A stretch of DNA of 64,000 nucleotides from CALODL01 sp942492115 (GTDB lineage: Bacteria; Planctomycetota; Phycisphaerae; UBA1845; CAIVHJ01). Below the pieces are notes generated by a model. That model was given only the letters and a program-made list of their open reading frames with translations. It did no database searches and was not told the DNA's origin. A program made the position numbers and the translations under genes. Where the stretch lies: assembly GCA_942492115.1 (NCBI GenBank), contig CALODL010000001.1, forward strand, positions 124,001 through 188,000, read 5' to 3'. This document shows positions 34,851 to 43,623 of this stretch, piece after piece (position 1 is the stretch's first letter; every line of letters starts with the position of its first letter).

Positions 34851-34885
34851 CAGGGGTCCGATCCCAATGGGGCGGACCCCTGTTT
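34851..34885 (+). terminator. Rho-independent-type hairpin after copy 1
   Basis: CAGGGGTCCG (34851-34860) pairs perfectly with CGGACCCCTG (34873-34882) around a 12-base loop and is followed by TTTG. It sits 40 bases after the stop of copy 1 and before the promoter of copy 2, so it probably ends transcription of copy 1. Confidence 0.7.
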
Positions 34886-34932
34886 GCTGCGCCCGGACTG
34901 CTCGATTTTGCGTCCACCAGAATGCTTGTGTA

Positions 34933-34938
34933 TATAAT
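34933..34938 (+). promoter_or_regulatory. Putative -10 box for the second small protein
   Basis: TATAAT at 34933-34938, 71 bases before ATG 35010. A -35 box is unclear: TTGCGT at 34908-34913 gives a 19-base spacer. Together with the hairpin upstream this supports separate transcription of copy 2. Confidence 0.45.
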
Positions 34939-35009
34939 CTCTGGAATCGAAAATGCCCCTCGGCCCTCCGCCTGCCTTCGGCCGTTGCGGGTGCCAACAG
35001 GAGATTTAT

Positions 35010-35201
35010 ATGTATTGCATGAGACGCAGTTTTTGGCGCCTGGTCGCTGGTGTCGCAGGTGGTGGTGTCGTGTTGCAGTTTGGATCCTGTGATCCGGCAG
35101 TGCAGGATGCTCTGGTCGGTGGCCTCGAGACGTCCTCACAGAGTTTGGCGAGCCTGTTGATCACCGCGTTGTTCGACAGCTTCGGTACCGGCGGTCTCTA
35201 G
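35010..35201 (+). CDS. Small exported GSCD-motif protein, copy 2
   Basis: A 63-residue protein: MYCMRRSFWRLVAGVAGGGVV, then LQFGSCDPAVQDALVGGLET and SLASLLITALFDSF. The central part aligns with copy 1 as Q-(L/F)-GSCD-x-AV-x4-(L)GGL-x5-SL-x3-LI-x-A-(F/L)F. It is shorter and lacks the Gly-rich tail. ATG 35010 is preceded by AGGAG (34999-35003) at good spacing; ATG 35019 is possible. Signal peptide or lipoprotein export is inferred from the hydrophobic N-terminus and Cys at about 27. Confidence 0.6.
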   Translation: MYCMRRSFWRLVAGVAGGGVVLQFGSCDPAVQDALVGGLETSSQSLASLLITALFDSFGTGGL

Positions 35202-35229
35202 GAACCCGTAGCGGCTGCGGGCAAAGGTC

Positions 35230-35940
35230 CTAGGCCGGTCGGTGCCTGCGATTCCAGACCTCTTCGGCCTCCGGAATGCGCAGGTAGAGCGGCACAAGCT
35301 CCGCAGCAGCGCTGAACCGGCCGCGACGTGCTTCCTCCCATCCCAGGCGCAGAACCCATTCGGCGCGCGGACGCCACAGAGTTTCAGGCAGCACCTCGTG
35401 TTCTATGCCGTCGAGGGCCTCCTTGTGATAGGGCAGGCCTTCGCCCAGGACCGCGCGCGGGTGACTGAGTTCGGCAACGAAACTGGCCGGATCACGTACA
35501 CGTGGCGGGCGCTGCTCGATGTAGTGGTCGTCCCGGCGCTCGAAGGAGGCTGCATAGACCTGCCGTCTCCTGGCATCCAGGACCACGCCGATCTGGTCCG
35601 GTGGATGCGGCAGGTCCAGAGCATTGTGCGCCAGGACCGCGACGGTGGATACCGCTACGACCCGTACGCCGGTGAAACGCGCCAAGGTCCGACCGACAGT
35701 GGCGGCAATACGCAACCCGGTGAAACTACCGGGCCCGATCGAAACATAAAGCTCGTCCAGGTCCCCGGGTTGCCAATGTTGGGTCGCGCACAGCCGCGAA
35801 ATGGTCGGCATCAACTCGATGGCGTGGTTGTGATCGGTGCGGAAGGCCTCCACGGCGAGCAGCTTACCGCCGAGACCCGCGGCAACACTTCCCGCTCGCG
35901 AGGACGTCTCAATCGCCAGAATTCGAGGGTCGCCTGCCAC
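35230..35940 (-). CDS. tsaB: tRNA N6-threonylcarbamoyladenosine protein TsaB
   Basis: A 236-residue protein of the ASKHA fold that partners TsaD in making threonylcarbamoyl-A37 on ANN-decoding tRNAs. Motifs: ILAIETSSRAGSVAAG near the start, HNHAIELMPTISRL, and ELYVSIGPGSFTGLRIAATVGRTLA (the characteristic GPGSFTGLR). The rest has VVLDARRRQVYAASF and ELVPLYLRIPEAE. Length fits TsaB. It is on the minus strand, 28 bases from the end of the convergent small gene; the region 35202-35229 carries a partial inverted repeat that may end both transcripts. It stands alone in this window. Confidence 0.9.
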   Translation of the reverse strand: MAGDPRILAIETSSRAGSVAAGLGGKLLAVEAFRTDHNHAIELMPTISRLCATQHWQPGDLDELYVSIGPGSFTGLRIAATVGRTLARFTGVRVVAVSTVAVLAHNALDLPHPPDQIGVVLDARRRQVYAASFERRDDHYIEQRPPRVRDPASFVAELSHPRAVLGEGLPYHKEALDGIEHEVLPETLWRPRAEWVLRLGWEEARRGRFSAAAELVPLYLRIPEAEEVWNRRHRPA

Positions 35941-36142
35941 GGCTTCATTCTACCCAGACGGCGGAGTACATGGTATGTCGGCGATCCTGTGAGGCGTCGA
36001 TCGCCAATGAGCCCCTGGAGGTTCCGTGCCATGATGGGGGGCGTGTCCAGATCCCTAGACGGCGCCGGGCCGAGTGACTAGCATGAAGCCCTTTGTGCCG
36101 TCCAGATCCGGCGGCGTGGACTCTGACAAGGGACGGCCCTGC

Positions 36143-37003
36143 ATGTTTGCGATCATCTCCGACATTCACGGTAACCTCGAGGCTCTCGAAGCGGTGCTCG
36201 CTGACATCGAGCGTCGCGGAGTGAAGGATGTCGTGTGCCTCGGAGACGTGATCGGCTATGGGGCCAGCCCGCGTGAGAGCCTCGACCTGGTCATCGAGCG
36301 GACGCGTTTCTGCTTGTGTGGTAACCATGATCAGGCCGTGTTCTATGAACCATACAACTTCAATGTAGGTGCCGAGCGGGCATGCTTCTGGACCCGTGAG
36401 CAGTTCGAACTCGAACCCAAGAAGTCTCTTCGTGACCGTCGTTGGGAGTTCCTGGGACGTTTGCCCATTCGCGTCGAACTCAAGGACTTACTCTTCGTTC
36501 ATGGCTCGCCCCGACGTCCGGTCAACGAATATATGTTTGCCGAGGACGTTTACACGAACCCCCAGAAAATCTCGGCCAACTTCGAGCGTCTGGGGGAGCG
36601 GATGCGCGCCTGTTTCGTCGGTCATACGCATGTACCAGGGGTATTTCTCGACGATCCCTGTTTCGATCCGCCCGACGAGTTGCCAGAGCCTGGTATTCAT
36701 GAGTTGAGCGAGGACGAGTGCGCCATCATCAACGTTGGGAGCGTGGGGCAGCCTCGTGACCGTGACTGTCGCGGGTGCTACGCACTCGTCCACCACTGCG
36801 ATTACATCATGGACCAACTCGAGGAGACGGTGGGCGATTCGGATGATGATTCTCCGCTGGATCTGGGTGCTTCCAATCCTACTGTCGTCCCCAAGGTCGA
36901 GTTCATTCGCGTGCCCTACGACATCGAGAAAGCGGTCAACAAGATCAAAGCCATTCCCGAACTCGACAATTTCCTCGGAGAACGCCTCCTGGACGGCCGC
37001 TAA
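36143..37003 (+). CDS. Metallophosphoesterase (calcineurin-like)
   Basis: A 286-residue cytoplasmic hydrolase. It has all the metallophosphoesterase motifs: ISDIHGN (D-x-H), CLGDVIGYG (GD), CGNHDQ (GNHD), VHGSPRRP (H) and FVGHTHVPG (GHTH). The C-terminus carries a strongly acidic segment (SDDDSPLD). ATG 36143 starts directly before FAIISDIHGN; the in-frame ATGs upstream lack family resemblance. It precedes yidC by 30 bases on the same strand. Substrate (diadenosine polyphosphate, phosphoprotein or other) cannot be told. Confidence 0.85.
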   Translation: MFAIISDIHGNLEALEAVLADIERRGVKDVVCLGDVIGYGASPRESLDLVIERTRFCLCGNHDQAVFYEPYNFNVGAERACFWTREQFELEPKKSLRDRRWEFLGRLPIRVELKDLLFVHGSPRRPVNEYMFAEDVYTNPQKISANFERLGERMRACFVGHTHVPGVFLDDPCFDPPDELPEPGIHELSEDECAIINVGSVGQPRDRDCRGCYALVHHCDYIMDQLEETVGDSDDDSPLDLGASNPTVVPKVEFIRVPYDIEKAVNKIKAIPELDNFLGERLLDGR

Positions 37004-37033
37004 TCTACGGCGGCGGATAGCGAACACGTTTCC

Positions 37034-39001
37034 ATGGACAAAGACAATCTCTTCAAAGCCGTGCTCTATGCAGCGGTTGCATTCCTGATCTGGAATTTCG
37101 TCGTGAAGTTCTGGATCTCTCCGCCACAGCCGCAGGAGACCGCGCAATCAGAGCCCTCACCTGTCGTGCAGCCCAGGACTTCGCCTGGTGCCGCCATTCT
37201 CGATCAGCTCGAGGAGTCGTACGTCGAGCTGGGCAGTATCGAGAATTCCGATCACAAGGAGACGGAGAACAAGCGCCGCGACTACCGTATGCACCTGAAG
37301 TTGAGCACGCGCGGCGCGGGCATCGTTTCCGCGTGGCTGAGCGATTACAAGAAGACCGTCGCCGGCGACGAGCGTTATCAACTCCTGGCACCTGTCGAGA
37401 TCCCGGGATACACCTACTATTCCCTCGAAACATTTAACCTCACGTTGAACGCCGGTGACGATGATGTGGGTAATGACATCGTCTTTCAGCTGGGCCAGGC
37501 CAATTGGCGTGTCACCAAGACCGTGAGCGACGACGGCGAGCGTGCCGTGTTTACGACCGACCTGGCCCACAATGGTGTGCCGACTGTGCGGGTCATCAAA
37601 ACGTTTTTCCTGCCCAAGCAGGCCCAGGACACACGACACAGCGATCTGGAGCTGACTCTTGCGTTCGAAAACCTGACGACAGAACCCATTTCGGTGCAAG
37701 CCACCCAATGGGGGCCGATGGGTGTCGAGCAGGAGGACCCCCGAAGTGACTATCGCCGAATCTCGGCCGGTGTGTACAAGTCTGGCCAGCTGGACATCAC
37801 GGCCGAGCAGCCGGCAAATATCAAGGACTTCAGCTTCCTCGCAGACGCCGATCCCAACACGTCCGTGGAATGGGCCGCGATGGCCAATAAGTTTTTTGCT
37901 GTCATCATGGCTCCCGTTCCTGCGGCCGATGGCCAGCCATGGATCGCGGACGCCTTTGCCCGCCATCTGGCCGACCCTGAGGATGAACTCAACGACACGA
38001 CATTCCAGTTGGTGACATCGGTGGTCAATGTGGCACCCGGTGCGCGGATCGAACGCGCTTTCGACTGCTATCTCGGCCCCAAGTCAAAGAAAACGTTTGC
38101 CACAGTCAACCCCTATGTCGGCCGCAACTATGTGTCGTTGATCAATGTCGACTATTACATGTGCGCCTGGACATGGATTGTCAACCTCATGCTGTGGCTA
38201 CTGAGTACCGTGCAAAGTGTCTGGCCGCACAACTACGGCCTGGCCATCATCGTCATGGTGCTGGTCGTACGGTTCATGCTCCATCCATTGACCAAGAAGG
38301 GCCAGGTCAACATGGCGCGGATGGCCGAGCAGATGCAGGCGCTGCAGCCGAAGATGGAGGAAATCCGACGCAAGTACGAAGGCGATCGTCAGCGCATCAA
38401 TCAGGAAACGATGAAAGTCTATCAGACCGAGGGGGTCAACCCGGCAGGTCAGATGTTCGGCTGTTTGCCTATGTTTTGTCAGCTTCCGATCTGGGCAGCA
38501 TTGTGGGCGGCGCTCCAGACCACGGTCGAACTGCGGCACGAGCCGTTCTGTCTGTGGATCAACGACCTGACCACACCGGATCATCTGGTCGAGTTTGGCC
38601 AGAGTTACCCGCTCATTGGCAACGCCTTCAATCTACTTCCGCCGCTGCTGGGGATTTCAATGTGGCTGCAGAATAAGTACATGCCCAAGCCGGCATCAGC
38701 CAATCAATCCAGCACACAGGCCACCCAACAGAAGATGATGATGACCATGATGAGCGTCATGATGGTCGTGTTCTTCTATAATGCACCGAGTGGCCTGACG
38801 TTGTACATCATGTCCAGCAACTTCTTTGGTCTGTTCGAACAGTGGCGCATCCGCAAGCACATTGCCGAGGAGAAGGCCCGTGATGCCGCCGCGGGCACCG
38901 AGTCCCGATTCCAGAAGCCCAAGTGGATTCAGAAACTCGAGAACCTGGCGGAGCAGGCGCGCGAGCAGCAGCAGCAGCAACAGAAGAAAAAGAAGAAATA
39001 A
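37034..39001 (+). CDS. yidC: Membrane protein insertase YidC
   Basis: A 655-residue inner-membrane insertase for Sec-dependent and independent substrates. It has an N-terminal membrane helix (NLFKAVLYAAVAFLIWNFV), a large periplasmic P1 beta-sandwich (about 60-350), then the core with five helices: NYGLAIIVMVLVVRFMLHPLTKKGQ, MQALQPKMEEIRRKYEGDRQR (cytoplasmic hairpin), FGCLPMFCQLPIWAALWAAL and MMMTMMSVMMVVFFYNAPSGLTLY. The hydrophilic-groove arginine is R in VVRFMLHPL. A Gln/Lys-rich tail QQQQQQKKKKK ends the protein, typical of ribosome-binding C-tails. No rnpA or rpmH is nearby, unlike in many bacteria. Confidence 0.93.
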   Translation: MDKDNLFKAVLYAAVAFLIWNFVVKFWISPPQPQETAQSEPSPVVQPRTSPGAAILDQLEESYVELGSIENSDHKETENKRRDYRMHLKLSTRGAGIVSAWLSDYKKTVAGDERYQLLAPVEIPGYTYYSLETFNLTLNAGDDDVGNDIVFQLGQANWRVTKTVSDDGERAVFTTDLAHNGVPTVRVIKTFFLPKQAQDTRHSDLELTLAFENLTTEPISVQATQWGPMGVEQEDPRSDYRRISAGVYKSGQLDITAEQPANIKDFSFLADADPNTSVEWAAMANKFFAVIMAPVPAADGQPWIADAFARHLADPEDELNDTTFQLVTSVVNVAPGARIERAFDCYLGPKSKKTFATVNPYVGRNYVSLINVDYYMCAWTWIVNLMLWLLSTVQSVWPHNYGLAIIVMVLVVRFMLHPLTKKGQVNMARMAEQMQALQPKMEEIRRKYEGDRQRINQETMKVYQTEGVNPAGQMFGCLPMFCQLPIWAALWAALQTTVELRHEPFCLWINDLTTPDHLVEFGQSYPLIGNAFNLLPPLLGISMWLQNKYMPKPASANQSSTQATQQKMMMTMMSVMMVVFFYNAPSGLTLYIMSSNFFGLFEQWRIRKHIAEEKARDAAAGTESRFQKPKWIQKLENLAEQAREQQQQQQKKKKK

Positions 39002-39061
39002 CTGGCGCATTAGAGGTCGCCGGACACGTTTCAAGGGCACCCGGCAGGCGGGCGGTGGTCG

Positions 39062-40132
39062 TCAGACATTGAACTTGAAATGAATGATGTCCCCGTCCTG
39101 CACCACGTAGTCCTTGCCTTCCTGCCGCAATTTTCCCGCCGACTTGACCGCCTTTTCATCACCATTGGCCGCGACCAGATCGTCATACGCCATGGTCTCG
39201 GCCCGAATGAATCCCCGGGCGATATCCGAGTGAATCTTGCCAGCGGCTTCGACCGCGGTACTACCCTTGCGAATGGTCCACGCCCGTACTTCATCCTCAC
39301 CCGATGTCAGAAATGAGATGAGCCCGGCGGCAGCGTAGCAACTGTTGACGAAGCGCGCCCGAGCCGGCTTGGCGATACCCAGATCAGCGAGAAACACCTT
39401 GCGGTCGGCGTCATCGAGTTCGCCGATCTCGGCTTCGGCCTGGGCGCAGACATTCAGGATGCTGTGTGCGTGGGGTTCCGTAACGGTGGGTTCGGCCGCG
39501 GCGGCATCCTCCGAGACGTTGACCACAACGATCAGCGGCTTCTCGGTCAGGAATGCGAAGCTGCGGACCAGCGCCGCCATATCTTCGTTCTTACTCAGTA
39601 CCGTCCACACCGGCTTGAGGTCTTCAAGGGCCGTCTGGCACTGCTCGAGGACTGCGAGTTCTTTCTTCTGCTCCTCTTGCTGTTTGCTTGGCTTGCGCAA
39701 GCCCTGGCCGATCTTATCGATGCGCGTGCTGACTGTTTCGAGGTCTGCGAACAGGAAATCATCGTTCAACCCAGCCAGATCCCCTGCAGGATCAACTCTG
39801 TCGCGGTGGGGTGAGACTGCATCGTTCTTGAAGTCACGGACGACGGCCACGACCGCATCGCACAGGCGGATCTGAGGCAGGTGCTTGCGGTAGCGCTGCT
39901 TTCCGGCCTCGTCGTGGCTCGAGATGCCAGGGAAATCGATGCACTCGATCGTGGCTTCAGTGGTCTTCTTCGGCTTGTACAGGTCAGTCAGGTAGTCGAG
40001 ACGCTCGTCCGGCACCTTGATGATCGCTGTATGCTCTTGCAAGGCCTTGGCCGGATCGATCGGCTGGTGGGTGATTGCCGAAAACAGGGTACTTTTGCCT
40101 GACAAGGGTGGCCCAATCAATCCAATCTTCAC
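39062..40132 (-). CDS. ychF: YchF/OLA1-family ATPase with altered P-loop
   Basis: A 356-residue protein with a G domain, a coiled coil (about 135-175) and a C-terminal TGS domain (EVRAWTIRKGSTAVEAAGKIH, VVQDGDIIHFKFNV). YchF is a ribosome-associated ATPase. Compared with the usual GLPNVGKSTLFN, the P-loop here is GPPLSGKST (7-15). The switch II motif reads DFPG (66-69), and the G4 motif NVSE (205-208) keeps the N-x-x-E type that makes YchF prefer ATP. The switch region lacks the long GLVxGASxGEGLGN string. It may be a divergent paralogue. It is convergent to yidC, 60 bases away. Confidence 0.85.
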   Translation of the reverse strand: MKIGLIGPPLSGKSTLFSAITHQPIDPAKALQEHTAIIKVPDERLDYLTDLYKPKKTTEATIECIDFPGISSHDEAGKQRYRKHLPQIRLCDAVVAVVRDFKNDAVSPHRDRVDPAGDLAGLNDDFLFADLETVSTRIDKIGQGLRKPSKQQEEQKKELAVLEQCQTALEDLKPVWTVLSKNEDMAALVRSFAFLTEKPLIVVVNVSEDAAAAEPTVTEPHAHSILNVCAQAEAEIGELDDADRKVFLADLGIAKPARARFVNSCYAAAGLISFLTSGEDEVRAWTIRKGSTAVEAAGKIHSDIARGFIRAETMAYDDLVAANGDEKAVKSAGKLRQEGKDYVVQDGDIIHFKFNV

Positions 40133-40314
40133 GACATTCTCCTAGCGGCGTCGCCCGGGCGGGCCCATGCCGTCATGTGCGTCCGATAACCCATCCGCTG
40201 GGCGGTGATCCATGCGGAGTCCCACGGCGGTGCCCGCAGGGTAATACGCTGCGTCACCAAATCAACTGCGCCTCGACACTAGCCGATATCCGGAGTGGCA
40301 AAGAAAGGTGCAGT

Positions 40315-41667
40315 ATGAACGATTGGGTGGATGCAGAAAAGCGGATCGAGCAGGCTCAACAACATTGCGAGGCCAAACGCTGGGATGAGGCGCTGGTCGA
40401 AATTGAGCTGGCCCTCGAAATCAACTCTCAGAATCGCGCATGGTGGAACTCCAAGGCGTACGTTCTCGACCAGCTCGAGCGCTATGAAGAGGCTATTGAG
40501 GCCTACGAAATGGCCCTGAGCCTCGGGGAGCCGGATCGCGACATGCAGACGACCCTGGCCCTGGACTATGTCAAGGTTGGTGAATTGCCTCGGGCGGCGG
40601 AGCTCTTCGAGGAGCTGAGCACCCGCGAGCCCGATTACGAGCCGGCGTACTGCCACCGCATCATGCTCTTCTCACAAATGGGCGATCACGACCAGGCCGA
40701 AGAGATGTTCTATCTTGCTCAACAACTGGAAGAGGAGTGCCCACACTGTTTCTGGCATCTCGGATGCTCGCTGTGGGCCCGTGACCAGATCCGACGGGCG
40801 TTGTTCTGCTGGCAGCGGGTGCTCGAGATCGAGCCTCACTACCGGGGTGTCCGACGCCGGATTGCCGAGGCCTACGCTCGTCTCGGCGACATCGATATCG
40901 CCCGCGAGTACTACCTTGCGGAGTTTCGCGAAAACCCGGCCGACTTGGGCCTGATGCTTGACCTGGGCGAGTTGTTGATGAATAACGGCCAGCCTGAGAG
41001 TGCCCTCGAAAAGTTCAAGTTCGTCGCCGAGTTGGACATGCATAACCCGGAGCCATTCATGCTGCTGGGTGATGCACTGGCGGACCTCGGTGATTCGCAT
41101 GGAGCATGTCGTGCATACGAGACAGCAGCCGAGCTCGATGAGCACACCCCTGGGCTACAGTACAAACTCGGGCGCAAACTGATGGAACTGGGCCACTTCG
41201 TGGATGCGAAGATGGCTTTCGATACGGGACTGCGTGTCGATCCAGACGATCCGGGAGCCCTGATGGCCTCCGGGAATTGTGCCCTGGAGGTCGGCGATCC
41301 TGACGAGGCCCAACGGTGTTTCGAGCGTATCATCGAGCTCGACGGCGGGTTGCCGGGGGCGTATCACAACCTGGGTGTCTGCCATTTCCTGCGTGATGAG
41401 TACGAAGAGGGCATCCGGCAGTGCGAGACGGCTGTATCCCTCAAGGGTGACTACGGTCTTGCCAGGCAGAAGCTGGTGCTGGCCCACATGCATATCGGCC
41501 AATGGGATAGAGCTCGGACGCTGCTGGACGAGTCGCTCCAGCAGGACCCCGACAACCAGGTCTTCCGACGGCTGCGAAAACGCTGGCACTTGCGCCGCAT
41601 GGCCGATTGGGCTCAGAACATGGCTTCGAGCGTGAAATCACTGGTACGCGCCGATCGGAACGGTTAA
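40315..41667 (+). CDS. Tetratricopeptide repeat protein
   Basis: A 450-residue protein made almost entirely of TPR units, about eleven copies (for example AWWNSKAYVLDQLERYEEA, YHNLGVCHFLRDEYEEG), ending with a basic segment (VFRRLRKRWHLRRMADW). No signal peptide or membrane helix is apparent, so it is probably cytoplasmic and acts as a protein-binding scaffold. ATG 40315 is chosen because AAAGAAAGG precedes it and the TPR pattern starts within 30 residues; the frame is open upstream. It is divergent from ychF with 182 bases between them. Confidence 0.8.
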   Translation: MNDWVDAEKRIEQAQQHCEAKRWDEALVEIELALEINSQNRAWWNSKAYVLDQLERYEEAIEAYEMALSLGEPDRDMQTTLALDYVKVGELPRAAELFEELSTREPDYEPAYCHRIMLFSQMGDHDQAEEMFYLAQQLEEECPHCFWHLGCSLWARDQIRRALFCWQRVLEIEPHYRGVRRRIAEAYARLGDIDIAREYYLAEFRENPADLGLMLDLGELLMNNGQPESALEKFKFVAELDMHNPEPFMLLGDALADLGDSHGACRAYETAAELDEHTPGLQYKLGRKLMELGHFVDAKMAFDTGLRVDPDDPGALMASGNCALEVGDPDEAQRCFERIIELDGGLPGAYHNLGVCHFLRDEYEEGIRQCETAVSLKGDYGLARQKLVLAHMHIGQWDRARTLLDESLQQDPDNQVFRRLRKRWHLRRMADWAQNMASSVKSLVRADRNG

Positions 41668-41798
41668 CCTGCCCCCGCATCTCAGTGCGTTTTGCGGTCC
41701 GTGCAACCGCTGCGCCATCAGCGACATATAATTGACAACAACTGCCTGAACTGGGGGTTTGGGTGCGACGGGGTGAATTGAGACGCTGGAGGAATTCT

Positions 41799-42842
41799 AT
41801 GTGTAGGCCAGTGAGTGTAATGCTGATCGCCGGGCTCATGGTGCAAGGTGTGGCTCTGGGTGCGGACAAGACGAATAAAGCCGACATTGACCGTACCAAA
41901 CGGTTGTGGAACCCGGATGTCATCATGCAGCAGGCATGTGATGGGATCTCGCGACACTACAACCTCGATGACAACCAGAAGGGTAAGGCCTGCGGGATGC
42001 TTACCGAAGGTGTGACCAAGTTCCTCGAGAACCACGATAAGGATGTGTGGCCAATCCTCGCCGAACTGGTTCCATACCAGTTGACCGGAGAACAGCCGGA
42101 TGCGGCAACGGCCAAGCGCATCGCCAACCGCGGTCACCACATCTTCGAAGAAGCCAAGCAGGAGATCCTCAAAGCCCAGAGCGAGTTTCGCAAACTGTTG
42201 CGCGACGATCAAAAACGTATCCACGACCGCGATTTGAAGGCGCTGAACAAACAGCTTGATGCGGTCGATCAGAAGTTCAAGAATTGGAAAGAGGGCAAGG
42301 TCGAAGAAGGCGGACCACTGGATCGGGTTTACGTCGGCGGCGCCCCCCTCACGCCCATCAATGCTCGTCCACCGCAGCATACATCCCGCGGAGTCGTCTC
42401 CCGTCGCAAAGCGGAGGATGACTGGGATCGCTACGTCAGGTCGTTCATCGAGAACTATCGTCTTGACGAGAGCCAGTCGAAGTCGGCCCAGCAGATTCTC
42501 AAGGACATGAAGGATAAGGCCAAGAACTATCGAGTGAGTAACGACCAGGAGATCAAGGAAGCCGAGCAGATGCTTGCTACGGCCAAAAGTGCCCGTCCAG
42601 TTGACCTCAACTCCGTAGAATTGGCCCAAACGATCGTACATGAGCTGAAGAAGCCCTTCGAGGACTACTTCGAACAGCTCAAGGTGCGGTTGAACCAGAT
42701 ACCGACCGCGAAACAACGCGAAGAGTACTATCAACGGAATCCGAACTTGCGTCCTGCGGCCAAGCCAGCGGCTGACAGCAAGCCGAAAGTCGAAGCCAAG
42801 AAGGACGACAAGCCGGCATCGCCGGCGAAGCCGCCCAAGTAA
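41799..42842 (+). CDS. Exported protein with two similar helical halves
   Basis: A 347-residue protein with a signal peptide (MCRPVSVMLIAGLMVQGVALGAD). Two helical halves share a Y-x-L-D-(D/E)-x-Q pattern: HYNLDDNQKGKACGML (about 45-60) and NYRLDESQSKSAQQIL (about 220-235), like the LTxxQ repeats of Spy/CpxP periplasmic proteins. A Lys/Ala/Pro-rich tail (KPAADSKPKVEAKKDDKP) ends it. GGAGGA (41788-41793) is ideally placed before ATG 41799. A stress or scaffold role is only suggested by analogy. A strong terminator follows. Confidence 0.6.
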   Translation: MCRPVSVMLIAGLMVQGVALGADKTNKADIDRTKRLWNPDVIMQQACDGISRHYNLDDNQKGKACGMLTEGVTKFLENHDKDVWPILAELVPYQLTGEQPDAATAKRIANRGHHIFEEAKQEILKAQSEFRKLLRDDQKRIHDRDLKALNKQLDAVDQKFKNWKEGKVEEGGPLDRVYVGGAPLTPINARPPQHTSRGVVSRRKAEDDWDRYVRSFIENYRLDESQSKSAQQILKDMKDKAKNYRVSNDQEIKEAEQMLATAKSARPVDLNSVELAQTIVHELKKPFEDYFEQLKVRLNQIPTAKQREEYYQRNPNLRPAAKPAADSKPKVEAKKDDKPASPAKPPK

Positions 42843-42876
42843 TTTGCGTTGCAACCCCGCATGCGATAGAGATTTG

Positions 42877-42911
42877 CGGGCCGGCATCCACGGATGTCGG
42901 CCCGTTTTCTT
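42877..42911 (+). terminator. Rho-independent terminator
   Basis: A 12-bp GC-rich stem (CGGGCCGGCATC with GATGTCGGCCCG, one G-T pair) around a four-base loop, followed by TTTTCTT (42905-42911). It ends the exported-protein transcript. Confidence 0.85.
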
Positions 42912-43047
42912 GCGCGTCCGATAAGTGCTGCCGCCAAACGCTGTTTTTTTGCTTGAATTGCCCTATGCAGATTTTGCAACATAGAATTGAGATGTCTTTT
43001 GCAGCTAACCTGTGAGCCTGTTTGACTGCACCAGTGAGAGGTGAGAC

Positions 43048-43542
43048 GTGCAGCATCCCGTTCCAGAGAATCACCCGCTTCGCCAGTTCTTCGCCGGATC
43101 CATCCAGGATGCGTTTTACAGTCAACTCGGTATTTGCGCACCCGACCTCGTAAGCTACCTGACTGATTTGCTTGTCGAATTCGTGCACGTTCGCAATATC
43201 TACACACTCAAGAGTGTCAGTGGCGAACCCTTGACGGTCGTCTCAGAGATGGTGTCCAAGGCCCATCTGGGTGAGGACATTCCGGCTGACCAACGTGATG
43301 GCCTCATCCACCGACACGTAGGTGACTTCACCATGTACTGGTCGGGAATGTATCCCGAGAGCATCGAGCAGCAGTGTGGTCGGGAGCGCGTGATCGATTT
43401 TTTCGATCAGGGCAAAAGATCCTATGCGATTGCGGCAGAGTTGCAGAACAACGATGACTTGTCCACGACACTCGTGCGACTCAGCGAGCATTTCGAAGAT
43501 TGTGCCCAGGGCTTGAATCTGGCACGTGAGACCTGGACCTGA
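43048..43542 (+). CDS. Conserved hypothetical protein
   Basis: A 164-residue soluble protein of mainly helical composition: HPLRQFFAGSIQDAFYSQLGI, YLTDLLVEFVHVRNIY, RDGLIHRHVGDFTMYWSGMYPESIE, and RSYAIAAELQNND. I have seen similar sequences annotated as hypothetical in planctomycete genomes, with no function. It begins with GTG 43048; GAGAGGTGAG upstream gives a plausible Shine-Dalgarno. No signal peptide is seen. It converges on the CPBP gene with about 80 bases between them. Confidence 0.6.
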   Translation: MQHPVPENHPLRQFFAGSIQDAFYSQLGICAPDLVSYLTDLLVEFVHVRNIYTLKSVSGEPLTVVSEMVSKAHLGEDIPADQRDGLIHRHVGDFTMYWSGMYPESIEQQCGRERVIDFFDQGKRSYAIAAELQNNDDLSTTLVRLSEHFEDCAQGLNLARETWT

Positions 43543-43623
43543 TTCTTCAGCCGTTCCAGACGGAGCCAATGGGCGTCATATCCCACCCAAGCGACTCCTC
43601 GATGTCCGCGGCATCCTCGGGGG

